A stretch of 64,000 nucleotides of DNA from Dryococelus australis. Its lineage: Eukaryota; Arthropoda; Insecta; Phasmatodea; Phasmatidae. Where the stretch lies: assembly GCA_029891345.1 (NCBI GenBank), contig CM057009.1:228123620-228187619 (forward strand), written 5' to 3'. This document shows positions 35,976-46,849 of this stretch, piece after piece. Position numbers and translations under genes: made by a program. The notes below the pieces were generated by a model that did not search any database, had not been told where the DNA came from, and saw nothing but the letters and a program-made list of their open reading frames with translations. Position 1 is the first letter of the stretch. Every line of letters starts with the position of its first letter.

Positions 35976-36721
35976 ACATAACATTTATTTACACAATCCT
36001 TATTTATTTATTATAACACAATTAAAACAGTCTGTATGATAAACACAACATTAAAATAATGGTTATTATTTTTTGGCAGTATTTCGGCACATGGTCATTA
36101 TTTTAAGTCACTGGTGTCCCTCGTTCACAAAATACATAACACAATGCTGACTTTCTCCAGTATTTGTACTGTCTGTAGTACTGTTCAATATGAAAATATA
36201 TTTATTAGAGAAATGTAGGCTAGTGCAAACAACAAAACATCTCTGATAAAATTAGGTTAAATATTACACGTACGTAGTGTCCTACAGGTGGCTGCGCGGT
36301 GTGTTTACCTTAGCGCAAGCTGTGCATGTTAATATACTTGTACACATAATTGCATGGCAAACAGAAAACTTTATTAAAACCCTCAAACAATAATAAAGAA
36401 CACAAACGCTGGATCGTATGGGTGATATATAAAATTGCAAAACACTACACGTGTTCCGTAGATGTGGCACTGGTGCACCAGGTGCGACGTGTTCCGGACC
36501 ACGTGGTCACATGAAACTAAAGAATAATATTTACTTTGAAATGGCCAGGAAAATTATGTGAATACATTTTAGCACTTTATGAACACCGAAAAGAACAATA
36601 AAAATACACAGAACAAAGTAAGGCCACGCAAGAAACATAAACACATAACCCTAAGTACATATACTACAGCACGCCTATTCGATTCATACTCATACGCGAA
36701 CACGTCACAATAGCTGTACTC
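35976..36721. other. AT-rich spacer, possible LTR remnant
   Basis: No ORF or domain is supported. Several aataaa-type words and a direct repeat at its right edge (36722-36804) could reflect an LTR, but boundaries are not visible. Confidence 0.4.
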
Positions 36722-36804
36722 ATGTGTAGGCTATTAGCGATGAGATGTCTTGGCGGGTTCTACCAGACGTAGTGAACGGTCTAGTGGTCAGAAACGTGGC
36801 ACAT
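36722..36804 (+). repeat. 82-bp direct repeat, left copy (flanks Polinton complex)
   Basis: It matches 52937-53017 with few differences. Anchors are gcgatgagatgtcttggcgg, gttctaccagacgt, gtgaacggtctag and gtcagaaacgtggcaca. The copies are about 16.2 kb apart and enclose the Polinton plus the second Gypsy integrase remnant. Confidence 0.85.
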
Positions 36805-36889
36805 GCCAAGAGAATGGCTGTCACTCTCGCTGCCAGTTATATATGGCTAGGTTGAGCACTATCAATTTTCCACCTTAAATTCCATGATT

Positions 36890-37330
36890 TCTCAAAGTTT
36901 TTTCCTTCGTAATTTACTATGATTTTTTATAATTTCGACCTTTTTTCTCTCTAATTTTGAACCAATTTAGTACTTAAAATCCATGATTTTCATCATTTTT
37001 TTCATAATTTACTATGATTTTTTAATAATTTCATGCATTTTTTCTCGAATTTCAAGCTTTTTTCCCTCGAAAATCAAGTTTTTCCCTCGATTTTCAAATA
37101 AAAAAACAGACTCAAAAATTAAGCAAAATCGCGTCAAATCAGTCAAATTTTGACCCACATTCCATGTATTTTCCCTGAATTTCAAGCTTTTTTCCCTTCA
37201 AAATCAAGCTTTTTTCCTCGAATTTTGACCCAAAAAATCCTGCACGAATAGTGAACGCAAATATCATTGACAAAAGTTGCAAAAATTAAGCAAATTTAAA
37301 CCAATATCAAGTAAAACAAGCTAAAATTAA
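36890..37330 (+). repeat. Polinton terminal inverted repeat, left
   Basis: It matches the reverse complement of 50865-51180. Anchors are gtaatttactatg, caatttag, ccatgattttcat, atttcaagctttttt, tcctgcacga and gcaaatttaaacca. It is about 130 bp longer than the right copy because the 'atttcaagcttttttccc..aaatcaag' block is duplicated at 37049 and 37179. Confidence 0.9.
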
Positions 37331-37379
37331 GGGGCATATCAAAAAGATAAATGATAAAATTTATAAATTTTATTCAACA

Positions 37380-37880
37380 AAAGTAAAACACAAATAAGAC
37401 ATTTAAAGTCTAAAAATAAAGAACCATTACCATTACTCATTACATAATCCCACCCATCACAACAATTAAAAGCATAAACATCTTCTTTAATATTAGAAAA
37501 TTTATCTGATCTTAAATCACATATTGATTTTTAAAACAATTTCGAAATTAACAATTTCCAATTATTTATAAATGGAAGTAACTGGTTTTTATAATTTCCT
37601 ATCCCATAGTGTAATCTTCTAAAAGTTCTATAATTTGATCCATTTAAAATATATAAAATTTATATATATTTATAAAAGTGATACTCTGAGAAAATTTTAA
37701 TTAGAATTATGAAAACTATTTTTTATTTGATCAAACAATTCTTTTATATTTCTAAAAATTTGTAAAACTTTTAAAGGTATCCAGCATACTATAAGTCTAA
37801 ATAATTTTTTTTTTAAATATCGAAACAATTTGTTTTTTTCCTTCCAATTATTAATTTAAAAAGAAATTATATCTTCATTA
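37380..37880 (-). pseudogene. unrecognised degenerate Polinton ORF
   Basis: The minus-strand frame contains NYRTFRRLHYGIGNYKNQLL and, after a stop, DVYAFNCCDGWDYVMSNG before running into the left inverted repeat. I recognise no family. It lies immediately downstream of the capsid gene on the same strand, where Polintons often carry small virion or accessory ORFs. Several stops and frame changes are present. Confidence 0.35.
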
Positions 37881-37885
37881 GTTCT

Positions 37886-39170
37886 TTATTTCAAATAATC
37901 ATCAGATAGATTTTTTTTACTAATTAAAACAACATTAAAAATGGTACCTGCTGGAACAGCTTTATCAAAATCGACACTATATTTATGTTTGTTTTTTTCT
38001 TTAAGTAAAGCAGTTTTTCTATATAAATAATCTATAACATATAACGGTCTTCGCCCCCAAAAAATAATAGTACTTAATATCACCATCAAAGTTTACAGTT
38101 GGTTTATAATAATGTTCATTATATCTAAGGTCGGTTTTTAGTTTGGTTTTTGAATTTCCAAAATAATTATAAGCAAGAAAATATTTAAGACAAACACAGT
38201 TTTCAATGTTTAGATTCCAGTTTTCCTTAGGAAAGATTTCATTTATACCTTTCTTAACATAAATATTTCTTACGTTTATGGTGTTCAGCATGTCTTCTTC
38301 TATTAAGTTGAAAACGTACAATTAAAAAATCGGGCATATCAAATTGTAAAAGATTAAACTGATCTTTCCAATCAAAATTAAGAACAGTTGACCAGAAGGA
38401 AATTCTTCTTTTTTTAATTGCCAATAATCAAACTAATATGTATATTTGGATTTTTATATTTTTCTTTTATTGCAGTAGATGTGTTAGATTGATATTCAAC
38501 AATAGGCCACATGATTTCTAATTTTTGAATAACAATTTTACTAGGATCAGGACAATGCTTCCTAACTTTACCTTTTTTACGTAAAGTTTCATAAATAATA
38601 AACAGTTGTTGTTAGATGAATTACGAAAAAATTTAATTTTATAAGCACCTTTCCAAATAATTCCATTGCTATCATAAATAAAACCAAACAAATATCTCAT
38701 CGGATGCATTATTTAATTTGTTTTATAACTAGAAACAGCTTTAACTTCATCCTTATTATGACTAGAAACAGATTTATCTCGATAAAGATTATCAACATCA
38801 GTAAATTATAAATAGTTTTGTTTACTTGGTGATGTTAATAAAACATTCATCATTGTTAATGTTATACCTGGATTATCAAGAGATTCAATAATATTTCCAT
38901 GTTTTGAAATTTGTACTCTAGAAAACAGAATTTTAAAAAAGTTTGAACGAACATAAACACTATCAAATTTATCTTATTTTGCTTTATATTCAAGTTTATC
39001 TCTCTTTAGTAAACTTAATTGCTCATAAACATAAGCATCATTTGGAAAAAACCCATCGCTTATAGGAATATCAAATTGAATTATATTATTGTAAACATTT
39101 AAATTCCCCCTAGTTTGATCAGTTGGGCGAAAGTTCGTCTCTCAAAACCCTCATTACTTTTATAACTCAT
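37886..39170 (-). pseudogene. Polinton major capsid protein, degenerate
   Basis: Recognisable pieces lie in order on the minus strand. Near the N terminus are IIQFDIPISDGFFPND and SRVQISKHGNIIES. Then come YDSNGIIWKGAYKIKFFRNS (about 38630-38680) and PKENWNLN (about 38220). The last piece is YSVDFDKAVPAGTIFNVVLI, just before the end. They correspond in order to segments of the double-jelly-roll Polinton capsid protein, annotated in nematodes as the F54H12.2-like family. The span of about 428 codons is close to that family. The ATG at 39170 is the first Met upstream of the first recognisable strand. At least four stops or frameshifts are present. An intact version would form the capsid shell of the Polinton particle. 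Confidence 0.75.
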
Positions 39171-39224
39171 TAATAAGAAAAATAAATATATGTAAAAAAA
39201 TTAATATACAAATGGTGGAATGAA

Positions 39225-40075
39225 AGGGAGTTTCTGAACTTAAATCACTCACCGAAAGATATAAAAAATATAAAAAGCATCACGAAAAGGAATATGAAAA
39301 AAGAGATGCCTAAATTTATGTATTACGTAATATTCGTAAAAAAATAGAGAATGTAAGCGAAAAAAACAAAAATTTAATAACAGCATTAGTTGCTGTAGCA
39401 GCATAACAGGTAGATTATCCACCTACTCCTGAAAAAACATAATTTGAACGATAATTATTTGCTAAATATTTGTCTCCAAATTTGGGTATAACGTCATTGA
39501 AATAATCAACTATTAGACTTGGATAATATATTTCTAGAGATAATAATAACATTAAATAAAACTACGGTTTATGAGGAGAGGGCCGAAATTTTAAAATTGG
39601 TGATACACAAGTAGAGATAGATGGTGATACGCTATTTCTCAAAGATAAAGAATATGAATTCACAGAAGGATTTTTAAAATTGTTAACAAAAAATTGCGAA
39701 GAAGAACTGACATGTACTTACATGATAATGATCTTAAAAATGACACAGAAATGGTTTTACTAACCAATGCTGTATTAAAAAAATATATTCCTTATAAGAA
39801 TATAAACAATCCAAGCTCAAGTATTTGGTGGAAGTATAATAATATAATTAGCCCAATATATGAAAAATTTATTTTAAAAATCACATTCAAAATTAGCACC
39901 AAACATACCCAAAAGAATAATTTCTCCATGAACTCCTAGATCTGGAGAAGGTATAAAAAATACACCAATTTGCCAAAAGATCGTATTTGGATGAATGATG
40001 TTAGAGATGTAAACGACAGATTGTTAGTTATACGTGGCGAAGAAAACGCTGGAAATAACATTTATTAATTTGAAA
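39225..40075 (+). pseudogene. conserved Polinton ORF of unknown role, degenerate
   Basis: The plus strand carries a charged coiled-coil-like N terminus (SLTERYKKYKKHHEKEYEKR), then LFAKYLSP, then FKIGDTQVEIDGDTLFLKDK. A frame change leads to LLTNAVLKKYIPYKN and later to DRIWMNDVRDVNDRLLVIRG. This order ('...G...V.I.GD.L.....Y..T.G....L', a 'TNA' block, then '.DP..L..RL..L.....AG') is a recurring Polinton-encoded protein in animals. Its biochemical role is unknown to me. It lies divergently from the capsid gene and upstream of the PLA2 protein. Many in-frame stops are present. Confidence 0.6.
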
Positions 40076-40189
40076 AAGTAAGCATGTTGAATATGTTGAA
40101 CAATACATTTTTTGATTTTTTTATTAATTATCCAAAATGTCTTCCTTATCTTATAAGGGTTTTTAATGTAATTCCGCACTCATTTTGGA

Positions 40190-40530
40190 ATTCTGAACAT
40201 CTTGGAAAAGGTATTATAAATTTTGCTTTAAACAAATTAATTTTACCCAAAATGCATTACCTGGTTATAATTATTGTGGCCCATTTACAAAATTAAACAA
40301 AAGTTTGGAAAGAGGCGACACAGGAATATATAAACCTAATAAAGGGTGTCAATATCACGATATTGCATATAGAGACCATATCGAATTAGAATCTAGACAT
40401 AATGAAGATAAAATTTTACAAAAAAAAAGCCAAAAGAAATTATGTTAGTTAAAAATGCACCACTTGGTGAAAAATGGCTTCTGCTGCTCTTGCTTCAACT
40501 ATGTTTAAGAAAATAAAATTAGTATGGGGA
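40190..40530 (+). pseudogene. phospholipase A2-like domain protein of Polinton
   Basis: One frame shows GYNYCGPFTKLN (40262 on), a calcium-loop-type motif. It is followed about 16 residues later by GCQYHDIAYRDH (40346 on), containing the His-Asp catalytic dyad, then RHNEDKIL. This pair and its spacing are typical of the PLA2-like domain of parvovirus VP1 and of the related domain in Polintons and adintoviruses, where it is thought to breach membranes during entry. A stop follows shortly after. The N-terminal part before 40240 is frame-broken. Confidence 0.8.
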
Positions 40531-40572
40531 ATTAAAAATTTTTAATTATTAAGTACATTTTTAAACTTATAA

Positions 40573-40915
40573 ATGAAGATAAAGAGCTTAACTTTCGATA
40601 TACCCATTGATCAATTAAGAGATTTGGGTATAAATAATTTATTTAACGAACGATCAACTTGAGGAAAAATTAAAAAAATTAAAAGAAGGTAAAGGTTTCT
40701 TATAAATCTTGGCACTTACAATACTCAAAAAAATACTAAAATGAAAAACAAGAAATGGATTCCATCATGGAGGAATTTTACCTATTTTAATTCCAATTTT
40801 AGATGCACTTGGTGCTTTATCAGAATGAGCTACTGAAATTTACAATTCTGTTGAACAAGCTAGAAAAAATAATAGAGAATTAAAAGATCAGAGACAAATA
40901 AGGAATGAAAAAAAA
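40573..40915 (+). pseudogene. small hydrophobic virion-type Polinton protein
   Basis: After an ATG at 40573 the frame reads IDQLRDLGINN. A frame change gives KLKKLKEGKGFL, then RNGFHHGGILPILIPILDAL, followed by a TGA and TEIYNSVEQARKNNRELKDQ. The combination of GKG[LF]L, a Gly-Gly-hydrophobic segment and an alpha-helical tail is typical of a small Polinton protein usually next to the PLA2 ORF. It is probably a minor virion or membrane-active component by position, with no direct proof. The GGTCA-rich repeat begins right after it. Confidence 0.6.
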
Positions 40916-40916
40916 A

Positions 40917-43228
40917 CCATAAGTAAGTGGGGTGGGTCCAAAACAGTAGGGAAGACAAAGAACATCTGTTTTCTTCCGGGGCGAACAAATATTTGTGATT
41001 TTTCATCGTGCTCCAATACCACGAAGATGAGTTGTGAATATGTAGTGCTGTCTGTTGACCTCGACGATCATGGAACTTCGACCTGCATCATTTCTAACTG
41101 GTTGTTGCTATGTAATATTCTGCGATCGAGTTTTCACCTATATTCAAGAAATGTACATTGGCATGAGAGAACAGTTTGTACAAAGAGTCATTTTCGTGCA
41201 GTCAGTCTGTTGGAGTTATTCTTTCCATCAATCGCAATCGCAATCTTTCCATCAATCTCACAACCCATAAAGATCCACACACACACCACTCCCAATCTCA
41301 ATCCCAATACCAATCCTTCGATCAATATTTAGCAATCATCACCACCGCCACTGCCACCACCGCTGCAATCAGGGGTCATTAGGTGTCAGCCCTGCAATCA
41401 GGGGTCATGAAGGTTTAATGGGTAATAGATCAATGGGGTCAATGGGTCATGGGGTTATAAATTCGATGGGTCATGTGGTCAATGGGTCATGGGGTCGATG
41501 GGTCATGGGGTCGATGGGTCATTGGGTTATAGGGTCAATTGTTCATGGGGTCAATTGTTCATGGGGTCAATTGGTCATGGCGTTAATTGGTCATGGGGTC
41601 AATGTGTCATGGGGTCAATGGGTCATCTGGTCAATGGAAATGGGGTCAATGGGTTATGGGTGAATGAGGTCAATCGTTTTGGGTCATGGGTCAATGTATC
41701 AATGGGTCATGCTTGTGAGGGTGTCAGTCCGACAGCAGGAGTCAGTTGTCTACTTTAATTATGACCATGATTTATAGGTCAGCTAAGAACTTGTTTGGAA
41801 GAAAGTGTTTGAAGATATAACTGCATGGCAATGTGATCAACGAATTATCATCTAAAGCCTGCCTACCTGCCTGTGTATGATATCTCAATGCCAAGGTCTA
41901 GGTAGTCTGTATATAAAATGGTGGTGGTAGCCTGTAATGTATTATGCTTGTTGACTTTTATGTAGTTTTTCCCGAGGTTTTATTTTCCAGGGCAGTCAAG
42001 GTCATGGGGTCAAGCTCGAAGTTGTCTGCATCTATTACGGCGGAAGTAGTCTGCAATGTATTGTGCTTGCTTTTTATGCTTTTTTCATCGAATGTTTTTT
42101 TAAGGTCATTAAAGGTCATGGGGTCAATGTCGAGGTAGTCTACATCTAACATGACAGTAGTAGTATGTAATGTATTTTGCTTGCTGACTTGTATGCATTT
42201 TTCTCGAATTTTGTTTTTCAAGGTCACAAGTCAAAGGTAAATTGCTATTGGGCATTGTCTTCCCAGATGGTGGGTGGGTTATGTATACTAAGATGGTGGT
42301 CACCTACCAAGATGGCAGTCGCCTACCAATATGGTGGCCTCCAGAACTGTATAAACAAATAGCAAACGAAAAACACATATGGCAGCCTCCAGTAACATAA
42401 ACATAGATGTCTGCTTCCAGTAGCACGCAAACAAATGGCGAACGAAAAAATCAAGATGGTGGATTGAGTATAGGTGAGGGGAGTGGGTGCGAGGGCGTCA
42501 GTCATCTCCTGAGCATTGAGCTGGGGAAACCTTCGGAAATGTACGTTTAAAGAAAATTGTACATTAATTTTTAATAATTAATATTCAATAATTTAAAAAT
42601 TATTTTAGTAATACATTTGTTTAATTGTTTGTGTTTTTTTTGTAATTTTACAAAATGTTTTTAATATTTCCGGAATTTTTGCATTTTCAAAGTCAAAGGT
42701 CAAGGTCAAATGTCAAGTTTTAAGGTCATCTGCATACAATATGAATGCAAGATGGCTGATGCTTAGGTCTGATGCCTATCCTCTATACCTTGTATCGATT
42801 TGGCATAGGATGTGTCTATAAAACCAATATTGTCGCCACTGATCTGTAGGTCCTAAGGAAGCCCCTCAAATTAATTAAATTGTCGAAAATTGGCATTTGA
42901 GTGTTTTTCTGCACATGGGGGCTTCTGCAATTTTTGAGGGGGAAATGGATGATTTCTGAGGATCCTTTTAATATTTTTTAATATAATATTTATGCATTTT
43001 TAACGATATTTTGTAATTTTAAAATCTTTTTCAGTGTTTTTCGAGGTCAAAGGTCCTTGGGGTCAAGATCAAGGTCGAAGGTTACACAGGTCCGGTGCAA
43101 AAGGTCAATGACATCCAAGATGGCGGTCGAGTGACATTACAAGATGGTGGCTCCCCCAATCTGGTTCCGATGCCCGATGTCCTTATGCCTGAAGGAACAT
43201 TTTCCTACTACGTTTTATTACAATGATG
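40917..43228 (+). repeat. GGTCA-rich repeat inserted in Polinton, copy 1
   Basis: Base composition jumps from strongly AT-rich to balanced at 40925 and returns at about 43230. The interior holds a 16-bp minisatellite (41437-41735), several 'aaggtca..ggggtcaa' words, repeated 'aagatgg[ct]gg' words and a 3' part (about 43095-43228). That 3' part matches 48200-48322: tgacatccaagatggcgg, then cgatg.ccttatgcctgaa and a 'tttccctac' type end. ORFs across the minisatellite are artefacts. I do not recognise the family. Confidence 0.75.
41437..41735 (+). repeat. 16-bp minisatellite (ggtcatggggtcaatg)
   Basis: About eighteen units of ggtcatggggtcaatg or close variants run in register. Each unit is itself two 8-bp half-repeats. 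Flanking sequence in the same inserted repeat contains single 'ggtcatggggtcaa' words (42001 and 42114), the likely seed. Confidence 0.93.
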
Positions 43229-43394
43229 ATCGAATTTAGAATTTTAATTCAGTTACATGTGGACATTTATGTTTCATTGTATTATATCTTTTTTCGAAAT
43301 GTTTTAAGTTTAACTATACTATTTATTTATTATTAAATGACATATATATTTGGGAACCATTAATAAAATCTTTAAATAAAATATTTGATACGTG

Positions 43395-43935
43395 TGATTT
43401 TGGTTTAAAAACATCTAGATTCACTATGCAATTCGGGTGTTTCTACTTTACAAAGTAACCTAAGCTCTTCCAGTGATAATACAAAATCTTATGTTTCTTT
43501 TTTAGGGCATAGAGTTGTTTGTATTGATGATCCTCTAAGCGAAAAAGATGTAGTCAATAAAAAAAAAAAAATTAGGTAATTATGCTTTATCATAATATAC
43601 ACATTTGTGATGTAGTTATACTATTGCCGATTATATAAAATGGATAAATAATACAAAACGTGTATAAAAACCAGATGTAAATTAAAATATAAAACTACTG
43701 TTTCTGATTATACTTTAAAAACATATGTAGATTCAAAAGATAACATTATTGTTTCTGCTTTACAAGATCAACTGGGTAAGGTTTATGTTTATACAAAAGA
43801 TTATGATTCTCTTTAGAATCGTAGAATTACTAATATGGCTGACCCTCATGATGGAAAAGATGCTGCAAATAAAATATATTTCGATAAAAAATTAGCTGTT
43901 AGATTACAAAATTTGAACCTATCAGTTTGAATTAT
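43395..43935 (+). pseudogene. fibre-like Polinton protein with DP..DAxNK motifs
   Basis: Two copies of one motif occur: GHRVVCIDDPLSEKDVVNKK (near 43505) and RRITNMADPHDGKDAANKIY (near 43830). The pattern 'RRI.N...DP....DA.NK.Y.D' is a common repeat of phage tail fibres and of fibre-like proteins in large DNA viruses and Polintons, where it marks trimeric coiled shafts. Between the copies the sequence is beta-rich and stop-broken. The 43927-44175 frame just downstream (82 residues) may be the remains of its head. A role in receptor attachment is inference from family resemblance. Confidence 0.55.
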
Positions 43936-44178
43936 TGTGATACACTTTTTAACTCAACAGTTGAAAAATGCAATGAAGAAAAGTTTCATATATTTTATTT
44001 ACCTGCAAAGTGGAATAAAAAAAATATTTTTTACTTACATAATAATCACTTTTTCTTTACTTTATTGATGGAATGTAATGTTTATGAAATAATTACAGCT
44101 TATCACAATTTACCTGATCATACTGTAACTGTTGTTAAAGGATTTACAAAAATTTATTATAGTAAGCCAAATTGATTA
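43927..44178 (+). CDS. short ORF, unrecognised (possible fibre head remnant)
   Basis: This 82-residue open frame starts with TTG, so the start is nominal. It contains FHIFYLPAKWNKKNIFYLHN and a Val/Thr-rich end (DHTVTVVKGFTKIYY), giving a beta-strand-like composition. It lies between the fibre-like remnant and the integrase. I recognise no family. It is probably the C-terminal part of the preceding broken gene. Confidence 0.3.
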
Positions 44179-44429
44179 AGTATGCTGAGGGAAGCAATAT
44201 TTCAACTTTTAAAATAAAAAATTATTAAATTATTTGAATTTGATGATGAATTGATGACTACAATAGGATTATTCGTAAAATATAAAGAACTAATTTTTTT
44301 TACTATTCAAAGGAGAATGCTTTGTGTTTGAAGTGTAAATAAACTCACTAAAAATAATATTATAAAAAAGGAAAATACTAAAAACAGACTATTAGTTTAC
44401 AAAAGTCTATATTCGATGTGTAATTCAAA

Positions 44430-45345
44430 TAACTTAACATAAAAAAATTCCCAATGTAAGAGAAGGAATAATCAATGAACTATATAAACCAGCAAGAAGA
44501 AATTTCACAAAAAGAAAAGTATTTTCATATGGAATTGATGATTTATGGCACATTGATCTTGTTGAGGTGTATACTGGTAATTAAAAAGGCATATCACATA
44601 TAAATAAGGGATAGAAGTATATTATAATATTTATTGATGTTTTTTCCCTTCAAAATATGCATTTACTATACCAATTAAATTTAAAACAGCTAAAAATGTA
44701 GTAAATGCTTTACAATGCATATTGATAATAAAATCGCATAATTTACAAAGTGACAATGGTTCCGAATTTTATAATAAAAAATGTAAAGAACTTATGCAAA
44801 AATATAACATCAACCACTATTCTACATTCAGTGAAATCAAAGCCAGTGCTGTAGAAAGACATAATCGTATAATAAAGAATAAGGTGTGGAAAATTTTTGC
44901 ATTGAACGGCAACTATAAATGGGTAAGTGTGTAAGATGATTTATTAAAATAATAAAACAATAAAAAGCATAGATCTATTGGTATGAAGCCAATTGAAGTT
45001 AATAATAAATACGAAAAGTATTTAATTTAAACATATAACATGTTCACTAAATCGAAATATTAAGTTGGCGATGTTGTCCAAGTTAACAAAATAATACAAA
45101 TTTTTTAAAAGTGTTATTATACTGCTAATTGGACAAAATAATTATTTACTATAATTAAAATTTTAAATTTTTGTGTCTCAACTTACAAATTGAAAGTTAT
45201 TAAGGGTGAAGAAATAATAGGAAATTTTTATGAATATGAAATTATGAAAACTAACTATCCTGATGAATATTTAATCGAAAAGTCTTTAAAACAAAAAAAT
45301 GTCATGTAATTAATGTTAAATTGAAAGGTTTTGATAATTCACTAA
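44430..45345 (+). pseudogene. Polinton integrase (retrovirus-type DDE), degenerate
   Basis: The catalytic triad is visible: DDLWHIDLVEVY (first Asp, near 44540), QSDNGSEFYNKK (second Asp, near 44750) and ASAVERHNR (Glu, near 44850). There are 33 residues between the second Asp and the Glu. NINHYSTFSEIKAS and GNYKWV are hallmark Polinton integrase words (the 'transposon-derived protein F54H12.3' group). The 70-residue frame 44722-44934 is intact; flanking parts contain stops. The C terminus shows KLKGFDNSLTCGI, a worn chromodomain-type end. The enzyme inserts the linear element into host DNA. Confidence 0.88.
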
Positions 45346-45542
45346 CTTGTGGAATAATAAAATTGATCAATTGTGATTTTTAAAGATTTGTTTAAATTAT
45401 CTAATTCAAACACAAAAATGCAATGATCTTTTTTTAACATTCGATTTAACATTAGCATTAATAATTGTTTAATGTAAACATGCATTCGAAAATCTTTAAA
45501 ATTTGATAAATTGTGCAATTTTATTTCTACACTTTCCTTCAT
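45342..45542 (-). CDS. short minus-strand ORF, unrecognised
   Basis: A 66-residue frame sits between the integrase and the ATPase remnant and contains MHVYIKQLLMLMLNRMLKKD. It is separated from the ATPase by stops, so it could be the ATPase C terminus or a separate small Polinton ORF. No domain is recognised. Confidence 0.3.
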   Translation of the reverse strand: MKESVEIKLHNLSNFKDFRMHVYIKQLLMLMLNRMLKKDHCIFVFELDNLNKSLKITIDQFYYSTS

Positions 45543-45559
45543 TTTTTAAAAATAAAATC

Positions 45560-46135
45560 TAATGTTAAAAACCATTTTCTTCAACTCAACATTTTCTGCA
45601 AATTTCTTATGGCATGCCCCCATCAACAAAATCATTATAAATATGTTTCAAATTAGTTTCATCTTGTTTAAATATGCACAAAACATTGTTTTTCTCTTAC
45701 CAATTGTTTAGGTATTGTAAAAATGGTAATACTAAATAAAATATGTCTAAATCTTTATATCTTCCTCTAGTGAAATATTCACAGAATATATCTTGATCAC
45801 CTAAAATAACATCAACAAATATAACTGGAGAATCAATTTCACATTCATCTAAAGGAATAATTTCATCATTATTATAATAATAAAATATGCCATGTTTTCT
45901 TTAAACTTGTTGTGTATTACATCAAAATCCTTTTGGAACTGAATATACTGTATTTGGGTTGATTTAAACTTTTTGAGTAAACATAAAATTTATTATAATT
46001 TAGCCAACCATTCTTATAAATAAAATTCATCATAAAATTAGATTTTCCACAATTACTCGGGCCTACGATAATGATTCATATATCGTCAGGCAAAAGATCG
46101 CCATTCATTTGATTTTTGGCATTTTGTTCGTTAGT
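45560..46135 (-). pseudogene. Polinton A32-like packaging ATPase, degenerate
   Basis: The minus strand contains IIVGPSNCGKSN (Walker A, 46044-46075) followed by KFYVYSKSLNQPKYSI, a typical Polinton ATPase segment. Further on SPVIFVDVILGDQ is the Walker B region, in which the first of the usual paired acids reads Val. Then come EYFTRGRYKDLDIFYL and FKQDETNLKHIYNDF. The length of about 190 codons is near the family norm. At least three stops or frameshifts break it. The HerA/FtsK-type enzyme pumps DNA into the capsid. Confidence 0.85.
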
Positions 46136-46204
46136 TAATACACCGACATCCCAATCAAATTTTTAAATTTAATAACATAATTTTACCATTAACTGGATAA
46201 TAAA

Positions 46205-46795
46205 GTATTTCAGTTCAGAAAAAAAGTTCCATACTAAAGAAGAAACATTATTATGATATATTTCATAAAGATAAATCAAATGCATTGATTAGTTTTCATG
46301 CAAAATATTTATCTCCAAATATAGACTATAATGCTATAACGATATTTGAAAAATTGTGTGCTGTTGTAAAAATTATGTAATCACTGTTCACAAAGGACAA
46401 GACGATATTGAATATTTAAAAGAATCTATAAATTCATTTGAACCATTTCCCACTAATAAAATTGAATTAACATCAGACAATGAGAATAATAGAATATTGA
46501 TTAAATCTAAGTTTGATATTACATTTTATAAAAGACTATCTGATATTCTTGGTTTTGAGAGAAATATGACTGCCAAAAATATAAAGCCAAAAATTTTTAA
46601 GTTTCTAAATTACTTAATTTCAATCCATTCAAAACAATAAATATTCACTCCAATTTAGCACATGGTATGTTTATAAAATATGATGAATCTAATAATTTAT
46701 AAAAAGTCATACATGCTAGTTTTCTGTCAAAAACAATGTTTGGTTTTGGAGATTATATCGATCTTGTTTTAGAAATTAAAGATGTATAAAATATA
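46205..46795 (+). pseudogene. probable Polinton minor capsid (penton-like) protein
   Basis: The 94-residue frame 46356-46640 includes NYVITVHKGQDDIEYLKESI and a following LIKSKFDITFYKRLSDILGF. The pattern 'I.....Y..I..L...IN......I....N.R..I......I..S..L...LGF' is that of the single-jelly-roll Polinton minor capsid family. A frame change then gives INIHSNLAHGMF and FGFGDYID, which fit the family's 'YVY.N......VG' end weakly. The N terminus is unreadable because of stops. This assignment is less secure than the capsid or ATPase. Confidence 0.5.
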
Positions 46796-46849
46796 ATATA
46801 AAAATAAAATATAATAAAATGTAAACTTATTTGTTTAATACTTCCATGG

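Noticed and set aside
37380-37880. Adenain-type protease of the Polinton
   Set aside because: Expected His-Asp/Glu-Cys motifs were not visible in any frame here or elsewhere in the element.
41418-41758. Met/Gly/Ser/Trp-rich ORFs as a repeat protein
   Set aside because: Translations of the 16-bp minisatellite in different frames.
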